Shown here: piece after piece, positions 7,991 to 15,691 of the stretch
Layout of the letters: each line of letters starts with the position of its first letter
Numbering within the stretch: the first letter of the stretch is position 1
Origin: CAYVKY01 sp964452115
GTDB taxonomy: Bacteria; Bacteroidota; Ignavibacteria; Tepidaquicellales; Tepidaquicellaceae
Assembly (NCBI GenBank): GCA_964452115.1
Contig: CAYVKY010000033.1
Span: forward strand, 1-18,573
DNA length: 18,573 bases
Reading direction: 5' to 3'
Notes under the pieces: model-generated
Databases searched by the model: none
Told to the model about the DNA's origin: nothing
Seen by the model: only the letters and a program-made list of their open reading frames with translations
Made by a program: the position numbers and the translations under genes

Positions 7991-8034
7991 AAAAAAAATC
8001 TCATAATGGCAAAAAGCATTATGAGATTTTTTAT
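7991..8034 (-). terminator. strong intrinsic terminator of the eight-gene cluster
   Basis: A perfect 14-bp stem AAAATCTCATAATG/CATTATGAGATTTT (7995-8008 with 8017-8030) encloses a short loop containing AAAAA. A run of A on the left and T on the right gives a T-tract on both strands, so it can terminate in either direction. It starts 15 nt past the stop codon of the PLP enzyme gene, whose transcript it would end, and insulates the M1 gene. Confidence 0.9.
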
Positions 8035-8048
8035 AAAAATATTTTTTG

Positions 8049-9224
8049 TTATGCTTTATCCAAACCTTGTTTCAGGTCTTCAAGAATATCATCAACATCT
8101 TCGATACCGACTGACAATCTTACAAGCCCGTCCGTAATACCCGCCAGAAGGCGTTTTTCCTTCGATACCTTTGTGTGTGTCATAGATGCAGGATGTTCAA
8201 TCAGGGTTTCCACGCCGCCGAGCGAAACTGCAAGAATTGCTACCTTCAGATTGTCGAGAAGTCTTTTTCCTGCTTCGATGCCGCCTTTGAGTTCAAAACT
8301 AATCATTCCGCCGAAGCCATTCATCTGCTTTTTGGCGAGTTCGTACTGCGGATGTGATTTTAAACCCGGATACATCACTCTGTCAACCTTCGGATGTTTT
8401 TCCAGAAATTCCGCAATCTTCATTGCATTCTGCTGGCTTCTGTCCATTCTGACTGCAAGTGTTTTCAGTCCTCTGAGTACGAGATATGCCTGATGCGGGT
8501 CAATGCATCCGCCCATGTTTATCATCATCGTACGGATTTTTTTATCAATTTCAGCATCCTTTGTAATGATGATTCCTCCGACTATATCAGCGTGTCCGTT
8601 TATATATTTTGTCATGGAATGCAGCACCACATGCGCGCCGTGCTCAAGCGGTCTTTGCAGATAAGGGCTGCAGAAAGTGTTATCCACAACCATTATGAGA
8701 TTGTGCTCTTTTGCAATTTCGCCGCACATCTTAAGGTCGGTGAGTTCCATTGTCGGATTTGCGGGTGTTTCAATATAGAGAACTTTTGTATTGGGTCTGA
8801 TTGCCTTTATAATATTTTCTCTTGAAGTAGTTTTCACATAAGTGGATTCAACTCCGAAACGCGAAAAATGGTCTTCCATCACACCGCGTGAAGGTCCGTA
8901 AACTGCATCGGTGCTTACGATGTGTGCGCCTTGTCCGAGCAATGCCATATATACAGTTGTTACAGCAGCCATACCCGAACCTACAGCGATAGCGTCATAA
9001 CCGCCCTCAAGTTCGGCGACCGTTTTTTCAAGTGCTTCGATTGTCGGGTTTCCGAGTCTTGTATAAATGTATCCGTCTTCGTCACCTGCAAAACATGCAG
9101 CACCGTAATCGCAGCTTTCAAATGCAAATGTCGATGTCTGATAAATAGGAATATTAGCACTTTTGTAAGGGTCATTAATCGAATGGCCGTGTATTAATTT
9201 TGTATTGAATCCGTGGTTCTTCAT
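8049..9224 (-). CDS. Cys/Met metabolism PLP-dependent enzyme (cystathionine gamma-lyase / gamma-synthase type)
   Basis: This is a fold-type I PLP enzyme of trans-sulfuration, cytosolic and usually a homotetramer. The PLP-binding features are present: YTRLGNPT (54-61), which contacts the cofactor phosphate of the neighbouring subunit; SGMAA (83-87); TPANPTM with DNTFCSPYLQRP; and the Schiff-base Lys206 in SMTKYINGHADIVGG. The C-terminal SLGGVETLIEHPASMTH motif is typical of the cystathionine gamma-lyase/synthase and methionine gamma-lyase group. Length 391 aa is normal. The position of the methionine gamma-lyase catalytic Cys (after Tyr-Gly) is Pro111, which argues against a classical methionine gamma-lyase. 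Choosing between MetB (synthase) and CGL (lyase) is not possible from motifs alone. It lies 96 nt after the KdsC-like gene and ends at the strong terminator; it may have its own promoter in that gap. Confidence 0.93.
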   Translation of the reverse strand: MKNHGFNTKLIHGHSINDPYKSANIPIYQTSTFAFESCDYGAACFAGDEDGYIYTRLGNPTIEALEKTVAELEGGYDAIAVGSGMAAVTTVYMALLGQGAHIVSTDAVYGPSRGVMEDHFSRFGVESTYVKTTSRENIIKAIRPNTKVLYIETPANPTMELTDLKMCGEIAKEHNLIMVVDNTFCSPYLQRPLEHGAHVVLHSMTKYINGHADIVGGIIITKDAEIDKKIRTMMINMGGCIDPHQAYLVLRGLKTLAVRMDRSQQNAMKIAEFLEKHPKVDRVMYPGLKSHPQYELAKKQMNGFGGMISFELKGGIEAGKRLLDNLKVAILAVSLGGVETLIEHPASMTHTKVSKEKRLLAGITDGLVRLSVGIEDVDDILEDLKQGLDKA

Positions 9225-9320
9225 AGTATGATTTTTAATAATTGGAAAAAAATAAAATTAATTATTATAATTTTTTTTTAAAAGTTATAAATTTATATAC
9301 AAGTTATGAAACTGAATAAA

Positions 9321-9818
9321 CTATATCAGTTTTTTTGCTCTCAGTATCATATCAATCACTTCACGCACTGCACCGTTACCGCCGTTTTTTGTGCAGACGT
9401 AATTGACGTGTCTTTTCACTTCGTCCATCGCATTGGCAGGGCAGCACGAGAATCCGACTTCTTCCAAAAGCGGAATGTCAAATTCATCATCGCCCATATA
9501 TGCAAATCTGTCGGGTGTGAGGTTGTACATTTTCTGAAGTTCTTTGAACGGAATCGTTTTATCGTCAATATCTTCAAATATATGGTCTATCTTCAGCCTC
9601 TCGGTACGGCGTTTGTTTACAGGTGAACTCATTCCCGAAATAATTGCAAATTTCAGTCCCAGTTTTTTCCCGCGTGTAATTCCGAAGCCGTCGTGCGTGT
9701 GGAATTGCTTTATGTCGTCGCCGCTGCCCGTATATATGATATATCCCGTCGTAAGGCATCCATCCATATCCATAAGCAAAAACTCAATTTTTGATAAATC
9801 CGGATTTTTATTTTTCAC
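9321..9818 (-). CDS. kdsC: KdsC-like HAD phosphatase (3-deoxy-D-manno-octulosonate 8-phosphate phosphatase family)
   Basis: A capless HAD hydrolase of 165 aa that matches the KDO-8-P phosphatase pattern. Motif I is MDMDGCLT (Asp17, Asp19), then a THDGFGI segment (41-47), motif II Ser61 in AIISGMSS followed by V67 and R70-R71, motif III Lys87 in DDKT, and motif IV GDDEFD (Asp110, Asp111, Asp114). KdsC removes phosphate from KDO-8-P in the cytosol during LPS core synthesis; related proteins act on other nonulosonic acid phosphates, and no kdsA or kdsD is nearby to settle this. Its start overlaps the peroxiredoxin stop by 11 nt, so translation is probably coupled. A confident family call with a moderately confident substrate. 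Confidence 0.85.
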   Translation of the reverse strand: MKNKNPDLSKIEFLLMDMDGCLTTGYIIYTGSGDDIKQFHTHDGFGITRGKKLGLKFAIISGMSSPVNKRRTERLKIDHIFEDIDDKTIPFKELQKMYNLTPDRFAYMGDDEFDIPLLEEVGFSCCPANAMDEVKRHVNYVCTKNGGNGAVREVIDMILRAKKLI

Positions 9819-10272
9819 TTTGTTTTGATTTTATTAATGATTTTATAGTCTCAATTAATTCTGTTTTCTTTTGATAAAAAACGGGGAGCTTTACGTTTTC
9901 ATATAAAATATTTCCTTCTTCATCTATTAATATTACTGCCCGTTTTGTGAATCCGAAAACTCCTAAAACGCCGTAGCTCTTTGACACCTGCTGCTTCGCA
10001 TCGGACAACAGCTGAAACCTGATATTCCTCTTCTCTGTAAATGCTCTGTGGCTTTCGGCAGAATCTGTGCTGATGGCAAGTATGTTAATTCCCAGTTCAT
10101 CGAAATCGTTTAACCCTTTACTGTATTCACACAGCTGCGTTGAGCAGACCGGTGAATCGTCTTTCGGGTAAAAGACGAGAAGAACTTTTTTTCCTTTATA
10201 GTCTTTTAAAGATATTTCTTCGTTATTCTGATTCTTCAATGTGAAATCGGGAGCTTTTTCGCCTGTCTTCAT
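9808..10272 (-). CDS. bcp: Bcp/PrxQ-type thiol peroxidase
   Basis: An atypical 2-Cys peroxiredoxin that reduces hydrogen peroxide and organic hydroperoxides using thioredoxin. The thioredoxin-fold sequence begins MKTGEKAPDFTL. The active site FYPKDDSPVCSTQLC has the P-x3-S-x2-C pattern with peroxidatic Cys43 and resolving Cys48 (C-x4-C as in E. coli Bcp). Further on are ILAISTDSAESHRAF and the RAVILIDEEG strand. I start at the ATG at 10272 (154 aa) because homologous sequence begins there and it is 7 nt after the nth stop. An upstream in-frame ATG at 10317 would add 15 residues (KRYALRAKNLINNI) with no family match and a 38-nt overlap with nth. It sits within the minus-strand cluster and overlaps the KdsC-like gene. 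Confidence 0.92.
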   Translation of the reverse strand: MKTGEKAPDFTLKNQNNEEISLKDYKGKKVLLVFYPKDDSPVCSTQLCEYSKGLNDFDELGINILAISTDSAESHRAFTEKRNIRFQLLSDAKQQVSKSYGVLGVFGFTKRAVILIDEEGNILYENVKLPVFYQKKTELIETIKSLIKSKQSEK

Positions 10273-10279
10273 TATATTA

Positions 10280-10915
10280 TTAATTAAATTCTTTGCGCGA
10301 AGGGCATATCTTTTCAAACATACATTCCCCGCATTTTGGTTTTTTGGCTATGCACACTGTCCTGCCGTGCTCGCCTATTTTCATAGAAAATTCCGTCTGT
10401 TTGTCATCCGGCACTTTTTTCTTTAAGTCCATTTCAATTTTTTCGGGTACTGTTTCTTTTGTTAGCCCGAGTCTTCCCGTCACTCTGATAAGATGTGTGT
10501 CCGTGATTATGCAGTCCTTACGCCCGAAACAGTTTGCCAGTACTACGTTTGCGGACTTTCTTCCGATTCCCGGAAGTGAAACAAGTTCATCCATCGTACC
10601 GGGCATCTGTCCCGAAAATTTATTTTTCAGCACATCACAAAGTGCAAGGACTGCCTTTGCCTTGTTATTGAAAAATGTTATTGATTTTATATCTTCAGTA
10701 AAATTTTTCAATCCTGCATTTATAATGTCTTCCGGGGTTTTGTACTTTTTTTTGTATAGCGGCACCATAATCATATTCACTCTTACGTCCGTGCATTGCG
10801 CTGCAAGAATTGTTGATACCGTGAGTTCAAAAGCATTGTCGAAGTCAAGGTGAGTCTTTGCATCGGGATAAGCCGTGTCCAGCAGTGATAATATTTTTTT
10901 TAAGTGTGCGTTCAT
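10280..10915 (-). CDS. nth: endonuclease III (DNA glycosylase/AP lyase)
   Basis: A base-excision repair enzyme that removes oxidised pyrimidines and cleaves the abasic site. The helix-hairpin-helix LPGIGRKSANVVLA carries catalytic Lys120, followed by ITDTHLIRV with catalytic Asp139. The C-terminal 4Fe-4S cluster motif is complete with the exact spacing C-x6-C-x2-C-x5-C (Cys188, 195, 198, 204). Length is 211 aa, as in E. coli Nth, and the early STILAAQCTD segment matches the family. Its start overlaps the upstream agmatinase stop by 4 nt (ATGA), so translational coupling is likely. Identification is secure. Confidence 0.97.
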   Translation of the reverse strand: MNAHLKKILSLLDTAYPDAKTHLDFDNAFELTVSTILAAQCTDVRVNMIMVPLYKKKYKTPEDIINAGLKNFTEDIKSITFFNNKAKAVLALCDVLKNKFSGQMPGTMDELVSLPGIGRKSANVVLANCFGRKDCIITDTHLIRVTGRLGLTKETVPEKIEMDLKKKVPDDKQTEFSMKIGEHGRTVCIAKKPKCGECMFEKICPSRKEFN

Positions 10916-11796
10916 TTTATAAAGTAACCTAACATTTTGTAAATCAATTTCGCCGTCAGAAAATCAGGAAACGGATTCTGCCTGACGGGCGCAAGTTCCA
11001 CAACGTCAAATCCGACAACATTTTTTTTCCTGCCGAGCTGCCTCAGAAGTTCTATTGTCTCAGCCCAGTAAAATCCGTCCGGTTCGGGCGTTCCCGTTGA
11101 TGACATAATCGAGGGGTCGAAATAGTCCACATCAAAAGTTACATAAACATTTTTTTTGAGCGTTGAGATAACTTTTTCCTGCCAGTTCTTTCCGTATTTT
11201 TCGTTTCTTATTTCGTATGAATAAAAAGTCCTGATTTTGTTTTTCTTTATAAAATCATATTCTTCCTTAGCCTGAGCCCTGATACCCACTTGCGTGATGT
11301 CTTTGGTGAATTCTGCCACTCGCGATGCAAAGCATGCGTGGGAATATTTAGTACCTTCATATTCGTCGCGCAGGTCGGAATGTGCATCGAAATGAAGTAC
11401 CGACATATTTTTATATGAATCAAAATGCGCTTTTATCGGAGCAGTTGAAATTGTGTGCTCGCCGCCGAGTGTGACAACATATTTACCATCGTCAATCAGT
11501 TTCGTTACCGCTTTGTAAATCAAGTCCAGTGCGGGCTTTCCCGTTTTTCCGCTGAGTTTCAGCGGCTTCAGTGATGCAATGCCTTTATCAAAGCAAAATT
11601 CACGGTTCTGCTCTTCATCAAAAAATTCGACGTAATGCGATGCTTCCAAAATAGCATCTGGACCTTTTGAAGTTCCCTTGCCGTAAGATGTAGTCGCTTC
11701 GTATGGCACGGGAAGCATTGCTATGAGTGAATCATCGTAATTAGAATACTTGTCTTCAATTGCAAGAAAATTTTTATTTATTTTATACGTTTCCAT
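10912..11796 (-). CDS. speB: agmatinase / arginase family ureohydrolase
   Basis: A binuclear manganese ureohydrolase (294 aa), probably converting agmatine to putrescine and urea. All metal ligands are present in order: GGEH with His114; FDAHSD with Asp137, His139 and Asp141; FDVDYFDP with Asp222 and Asp224. The N-terminal PVPYEATTSYGKGTSKGPDAIL segment is characteristic of the agmatinase branch. No arginine decarboxylase is in the window, so agmatine as substrate is inferred from family; formimidoylglutamase, guanidinobutyrase or arginase activity cannot be excluded. The start overlaps the end of sua5 by 14 nt and the stop overlaps nth by 4 nt, so it is embedded in the cluster. Confidence 0.88.
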   Translation of the reverse strand: METYKINKNFLAIEDKYSNYDDSLIAMLPVPYEATTSYGKGTSKGPDAILEASHYVEFFDEEQNREFCFDKGIASLKPLKLSGKTGKPALDLIYKAVTKLIDDGKYVVTLGGEHTISTAPIKAHFDSYKNMSVLHFDAHSDLRDEYEGTKYSHACFASRVAEFTKDITQVGIRAQAKEEYDFIKKNKIRTFYSYEIRNEKYGKNWQEKVISTLKKNVYVTFDVDYFDPSIMSSTGTPEPDGFYWAETIELLRQLGRKKNVVGFDVVELAPVRQNPFPDFLTAKLIYKMLGYFIK

Positions 11797-12796
11797 CTTT
11801 ATTTACTTTTTTTTCTATGAACCGGATTTCCCATTTTCCCATTTTAACTCTGCCGGTCGCCGCTTTCTGAAGCCTGTCATTAATTGCAACTCCGATGCCT
11901 TTATCTTTTACCTTTGAAGAAACTATATAAGCGAATTTTTTTTCATCAAGCGTTCTCAAATCGGAAAAAAGATTTATTGCAACATCTTCAAGACTGTCGT
12001 ACCTGCTGTGGTCAAGTATTCCTACGTTTCTCTGGCTTTCAAATTCTTTTACATCGTCGGTCAGGTAGAGCGGTGTTTGAGGTGCGTAGTGTGACTTCAG
12101 CATGCCGGGAGAGAAAATATCCTTTTTGTGTCTGCCTTTTCTTGTTTTATCGCGCGCAAGAATGATTTTTTTTCTCAAAACTTTCTGCATCTGGTCTTTT
12201 GTTATGTACCCCGGGCGCAGAATTTTTATTTCATCATCGAGAAAACTCACAACGGTGGATTCAATTCCGATTTCGCATTGTCCGCCGTCGAGAATATAAT
12301 TCACACGTCCCTTAAGTTCTTTCAGCACATCTTCCGCTGAAGTAGGGGATATCCGCCCGAACATATTTGCAGACGGTGCTGAAATCGGCACGCCTGACTT
12401 ATGAAGCACCTTCTGAATCATCGGGTGCGCGGGAATACGGATTGCAACTGTGTCAAGCCCGCCGCTGACAATATCAGGAATGATGGGCTTTTTCCGCACT
12501 ATATAAGTAAGCGGACCGGGAGAAAATTCCTTAGCAAGTTTGAATACATCATCCGGAATGTCCGTTCCGTATTTATTTATCTCTTTAATATTTTTCAGAT
12601 GAACAATCAGCGGGTCGAAAAACGGCCGTTCTTTCGTTTCGAAAATACGGATTATCGCTTCTTCGTTTGTTGCATCTGCCGCAAGCCCGTAAACCGTTTC
12701 GGTGGGGAGAGCAATAAGATTGCCTTTTAATATTTCCTTTACCGCAATATTTATGCTCTTTGTAATTTTAGTTGTGCTTTTTTTTCTGCTTGCCAA
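11783..12796 (-). CDS. sua5: L-threonylcarbamoyladenylate synthase, Sua5 type
   Basis: This enzyme makes threonylcarbamoyl-AMP from threonine, bicarbonate and ATP, the first step of the universal t6A modification at position 37 of ANN-decoding tRNAs. The YrdC domain (about 12-205) shows PTETVYGLA (31-39), KERPFFDPL with the K-x-R pair Lys55/Arg57, SAPSAN (139-144) and STVVSF (180-185). A linker with the Sua5-specific PGMLKSHYAP (230-239) leads to the smaller C-terminal Sua5 domain (about 245-330). The 337-aa two-domain form is Sua5 rather than the short TsaC. It starts 24 nt after the HAD-IA gene. The start follows TTAATCCTTTATTAAAATTGGC-like A/T-rich sequence with no Shine-Dalgarno. Confidence 0.95.
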   Translation of the reverse strand: MASRKKSTTKITKSINIAVKEILKGNLIALPTETVYGLAADATNEEAIIRIFETKERPFFDPLIVHLKNIKEINKYGTDIPDDVFKLAKEFSPGPLTYIVRKKPIIPDIVSGGLDTVAIRIPAHPMIQKVLHKSGVPISAPSANMFGRISPTSAEDVLKELKGRVNYILDGGQCEIGIESTVVSFLDDEIKILRPGYITKDQMQKVLRKKIILARDKTRKGRHKKDIFSPGMLKSHYAPQTPLYLTDDVKEFESQRNVGILDHSRYDSLEDVAINLFSDLRTLDEKKFAYIVSSKVKDKGIGVAINDRLQKAATGRVKMGKWEIRFIEKKVNKDGNV

Positions 12797-12820
12797 TTTT
12801 AATAAAGGATTAAAGGTTAA

Positions 12821-13504
12821 TTAAAAATTATTTTCTTTTTTAACTACGTTGATAAGTTCCGTGATGCTGTTAATGTCATAGTCAGCTCCGGAAAATTTTG
12901 TATTAAATGTATCGCCGTACCGTGCAAATACGGTTTTCATACCGACCGTTTTACCGCCGACCATATCCCTTTCAGCCCAGTCGCCAATCATCAGGCATTC
13001 TTCAGCACGGAGTCCGAGTTTTTGCAGCGCCATATTGAAAGGCACGGGCGAAGGTTTCCTTTCCTGAGAATCGTCAAACGCAATCACAACATCGAAGAAG
13101 TGCTGAAAGCCCAGATATGACAGTCTCAGCCACGCTTCCTTTGCAGGCGCATCCGATACAACCGCAAGTTTCAGTCCCATTTTTATAAGAGACATCAGAG
13201 TCGGAACAACGCCCGGATATGGTTTAAGGGCTGCTTCGCGTGCTTTTCTGTAAGCAACAATTCCCGCCGATATCATTTTAAAATCTATTTTTCCGTACAG
13301 GTCAATCAGCATAATATCAAACACCTGCTGGTACTCTATGCCTTCGCGGCTGTAAATATCATTAATCTTTTTCAGCGCCTCATCATAGGAAATGTCGAGT
13401 CCCGCGTCTATCATCGCATAGATTGCCGCATCAACAGCAGCGGTTTTAAGCAGCATAAAATCCACGAGTGTATTGTCTAAATCAAATATTATCGCTTTTA
13501 CCAT
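12821..13504 (-). CDS. HAD subfamily IA hydrolase (phosphatase)
   Basis: A cytosolic phosphatase with an alpha-helical cap. Motif I is FDLDNTLVD (Asp8 nucleophile, Asp10), motif II Ser117 in AVVSDAP, motif III Lys150 in ERKPSP, and motif IV GDWAERD (Asp175, Asp180). The helical cap lies between residues about 17 and 90. The length of 227 aa and the overall sequence resemble the TIGR02253-like group of HAD-IA proteins, related to phosphoglycolate phosphatases and YjjG-type nucleotidases. The substrate cannot be predicted. It lies 38 nt after folC and 24 nt before sua5 on the same strand, so it is probably cotranscribed. Confidence 0.9.
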   Translation of the reverse strand: MVKAIIFDLDNTLVDFMLLKTAAVDAAIYAMIDAGLDISYDEALKKINDIYSREGIEYQQVFDIMLIDLYGKIDFKMISAGIVAYRKAREAALKPYPGVVPTLMSLIKMGLKLAVVSDAPAKEAWLRLSYLGFQHFFDVVIAFDDSQERKPSPVPFNMALQKLGLRAEECLMIGDWAERDMVGGKTVGMKTVFARYGDTFNTKFSGADYDINSITELINVVKKENNF

Positions 13505-13542
13505 TTTTGTATATTATTGCTAAATATAAAATATTATTTCAA

Positions 13543-14823
13543 TTAAAAATATTTAAAATTAATTGCTTTCAGAAAATCCGAAATCAGAAAAAAAGAACCT
13601 GCCGCCAGCACTGCGTCGCTTTTGCGTGCCTTGGCGAGCGCATATTCTGCAGCTTCCCTGACCTCATATCTGATAACAAATTTATTTTTATTTTTTGCTT
13701 TCGCAAGAAGTTCCTGAGGCATTGCCGCGCGCTCGTATGCGGGATGAGTGAGGATTATTTCCGCATCAAGTTTTTCAATCATACTGATACACTTTTCGTA
13801 ATCCTTGTCTTTCATCATTCCGAAAACAATATAAAGTTTCCGGCAATTCAGGCTCTTCAGATTATTTATCAGGTTCGTAATTGCATCGGGATTATGCGCA
13901 ACATCCAGAATCACCGCAGGTTTTTTGCTTATAGTTTCAAACCTTCCGTGGAAGCCCGAATTTGAAATCACATTTTTAAACCCGTTTCTTATAATTTTTG
14001 CATCCGGTCTCGGATAAACCTGAATAAATGCTGCAAGCGCATTTGCGAAATTTGATTTATTGTAACTGCCTGTTAACGGCGTGCTGATATTTCTGAATGA
14101 ATTTTCTTTCGTAAATAAATCAAAAGTCATTCCCCGGTGAGAAGATTTTTTTATTTCTATTTTAATTATTTTATCGGAGATAATTTCTTCCGCTTTCATT
14201 TCGCCGGCTTTTTCCGAAATTACATCCGATATGTTCTTCTTCATTTTGGTATGAATTACGGGAATATTCTTTTTAATTATTCCTGCTTTCTCTGATGCAA
14301 TCTTTTCAAGCGTATCGCCGAGATACTGCATATGGTCATAAGATATTCCCGTGATGATGCTTGCCTCCGGCACGATTACATTCGTAGAATCCAATCTTCC
14401 GCCGAGGCCTGTCTCAATCACTGCGAATTCAACTTTTTTATCCGAAAAATATTTAAATGCAAGGCTCGTAGTAATCTCAAAGAATGTCGGCTTTATTTTA
14501 TCAAAAAGAGGTTTGTATTCGTTCAGAAATTTTGTGACATACTGTCTTGAAATCACTTTGCCGCCTGTGATTATCCTTTCGCGGAAGTCCAGAATATGCG
14601 GTGAGGTATAAAGTCCCGTGTTGTGACCTGATTCTGCCAGAAGCGAATTTATCATCGCCGCCACAGTGCCTTTCCCGTTCGTTCCCGCGATGTGAAACGA
14701 TTTGAAATTCCTCTGGGGATTTCCCAGTGAATTCAGTATGCGCGTGATATTTTCAAGATTATATTTTATTCCGAATTTCTCAAAGCTGTAGAGATATTCC
14801 AGCGATTTTTTGTAATTCATCAT
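13543..14823 (-). CDS. folC: bifunctional folylpolyglutamate synthase / dihydrofolate synthase
   Basis: A Mur-ligase-like ATP-dependent enzyme that adds glutamate to dihydropteroate and to reduced folates. The N-terminus NYKKSLEYLYSF...GIKYNLENI is the standard FolC opening. The P-loop AGTNGKGT (residues 46-53 of this start) is followed by TSPHILDFRERI, the ETGLGGRLDSTN segment, the GISYDHMQYLG motif, and in the C-terminal domain LDVAHNPDAI and YIVFGMMKDKD. I start at the first of two adjacent ATGs (14823, 426 aa). The in-frame ATG at 14859 would add 12 residues (HINHYILCINCM) with no family support. First gene of the minus-strand cluster; divergent from marC. Confidence 0.94.
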   Translation of the reverse strand: MMNYKKSLEYLYSFEKFGIKYNLENITRILNSLGNPQRNFKSFHIAGTNGKGTVAAMINSLLAESGHNTGLYTSPHILDFRERIITGGKVISRQYVTKFLNEYKPLFDKIKPTFFEITTSLAFKYFSDKKVEFAVIETGLGGRLDSTNVIVPEASIITGISYDHMQYLGDTLEKIASEKAGIIKKNIPVIHTKMKKNISDVISEKAGEMKAEEIISDKIIKIEIKKSSHRGMTFDLFTKENSFRNISTPLTGSYNKSNFANALAAFIQVYPRPDAKIIRNGFKNVISNSGFHGRFETISKKPAVILDVAHNPDAITNLINNLKSLNCRKLYIVFGMMKDKDYEKCISMIEKLDAEIILTHPAYERAAMPQELLAKAKNKNKFVIRYEVREAAEYALAKARKSDAVLAAGSFFLISDFLKAINFKYF

Positions 14824-14909
14824 GCAATTTATACATAATATATAATGATTAATATGCATTTATAATTACAATTTTACGGGAATAATATTTTTCGGTAATA
14901 ATTTTTTAA

Positions 14910-14938
14910 TTGAACATATCGGATGTTAGTGCTATTAT
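14910..14938 (+). promoter_or_regulatory. sigma70-like promoter of the MarC-family gene
   Basis: TTGAAC (14910-14915) and TATTAT (14933-14938) are separated by exactly 17 nt. The -10 matches 5 of 6 consensus positions and the -35 matches 4 of 6, including the core TTGA. Transcription would start near 14945, about 19 nt before the ATG at 14964. This explains the TTG at 14910 as part of a promoter rather than a start codon. Confidence 0.5.
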
Positions 14939-14963
14939 AAACTTTTTGAAAATAAATGATATT

Positions 14964-15593
14964 ATGATTTTATCAAATTCGTTTGTGTCATCAATGGTAC
15001 TTGCATTTGTTACGCTTTTTCCGCTTGTCAATCCTTTCGGCTCAATTCCGATTTTTCTTACTTTGTCATCGGGGTTTGACAGGCAGCATACTAAGCAGCA
15101 GATTAAGAGAATCACGATTAATGTGATTATGATTTTGATTGTGTTCTTTTTTGTCGGGCAGTTGCTTCTGGAATTTTTCGGAATTAATATCTATGTGCTT
15201 CAGATTGCGGGGGGACTCGTGGTTGCACATACCGCATGGCAAATGGTAACATCACAGGAAAAACTTTCAACCGATGAAACATCCGAATCCGCAAATAAAA
15301 CCGACATATCATTCACACCGATGGCGCTGCCGATTCTGAGCGGTCCGGGTTCAATCGGAGTGGTAATCGGCCTGTCAACACAGAAGATGTCCGCGATGAC
15401 TTATGCCGGCTCTACATTAGGCATACTGCTGATAGGATTATCCGTTTTCATCGTGCTTAGTCTGTCCGTGAATCTATACAGAATAATCGGCAAGACAGGC
15501 GTCGGCGTTATCAACAGGATTATGGGGTTTTTTATATTAGCGATTGCAGTGCAGCTTATCACAGAGGGAATAAAGGCTGTCCTGAAAATCTGA
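14964..15593 (+). CDS. MarC family integral membrane protein
   Basis: A small hydrophobic inner-membrane protein with about six transmembrane segments. The first carries the family signature VTLFPLVNPFGSIPIFLTLS (a variant of NPxGxxPxFLxLT), and a second half has FTPMALPILSGPGSIGVVIGLS, the internally related motif. The two halves are joined by a hydrophilic, Ser/Thr/Glu-rich loop around residues 98-115. MarC proteins were once linked to antibiotic resistance, but that role was not confirmed and their transport substrate is unknown. I start at the ATG at 14964 (209 aa), which gives a normal family N-terminus. The longer frame from TTG at 14910 would add 18 residues that overlap the promoter. 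It is 98 nt upstream of uvrA on the same strand and divergent from folC. Confidence 0.9.
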   Translation: MILSNSFVSSMVLAFVTLFPLVNPFGSIPIFLTLSSGFDRQHTKQQIKRITINVIMILIVFFFVGQLLLEFFGINIYVLQIAGGLVVAHTAWQMVTSQEKLSTDETSESANKTDISFTPMALPILSGPGSIGVVIGLSTQKMSAMTYAGSTLGILLIGLSVFIVLSLSVNLYRIIGKTGVGVINRIMGFFILAIAVQLITEGIKAVLKI

Positions 15594-15615
15594 GAAATTA
15601 GTACGAATAATTGAA

Positions 15616-15644
15616 TTGAAATAGGGGATATTAAAAGTTAAATT
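15616..15644 (+). promoter_or_regulatory. weak candidate promoter upstream of uvrA
   Basis: TTGAAA (15616-15621, 5 of 6 to the sigma70 -35) is followed after 17 nt by TAAATT (15639-15644, 4 of 6 to the -10). Transcription would start near 15651, downstream of the in-frame ATG at 15647. No LexA-like palindrome was recognised here. The weak -10 makes this uncertain. Confidence 0.25.
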
Positions 15645-15691
15645 TTATGATAAACATTTGATATAAAATTTCACATTTAGAGAAAATATCG

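Noticed and set aside
9225..9320. Promoter for the PLP enzyme in the 96-nt gap after the KdsC-like gene
   Set aside because: Several A/T-rich hexamers (TTGTAT, TATAAT) are present on the minus strand, but none has acceptable spacing, so no site is called.
10273..10317. N-terminal extension of the peroxiredoxin from an upstream ATG
   Set aside because: The 15 extra residues do not match the family, and they would create a 38-nt overlap with nth; the ATG at 10272 fits the known Bcp start.
10293..10853. 186-residue open frame on the plus strand, antisense to nth
   Set aside because: Nth is intact with all catalytic and cluster residues on the other strand; the antisense frame has no family features.
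13468..13965. 165-residue open frame on the plus strand across the folC/HAD-IA junction
   Set aside because: It overlaps two well-supported genes on the opposite strand; its Cys/Phe-rich composition is typical of an antisense frame.
14824..14859. 12-residue N-terminal extension of FolC
   Set aside because: The extension has no counterpart in FolC proteins, and the family N-terminus begins at MNYKKSLEYL.
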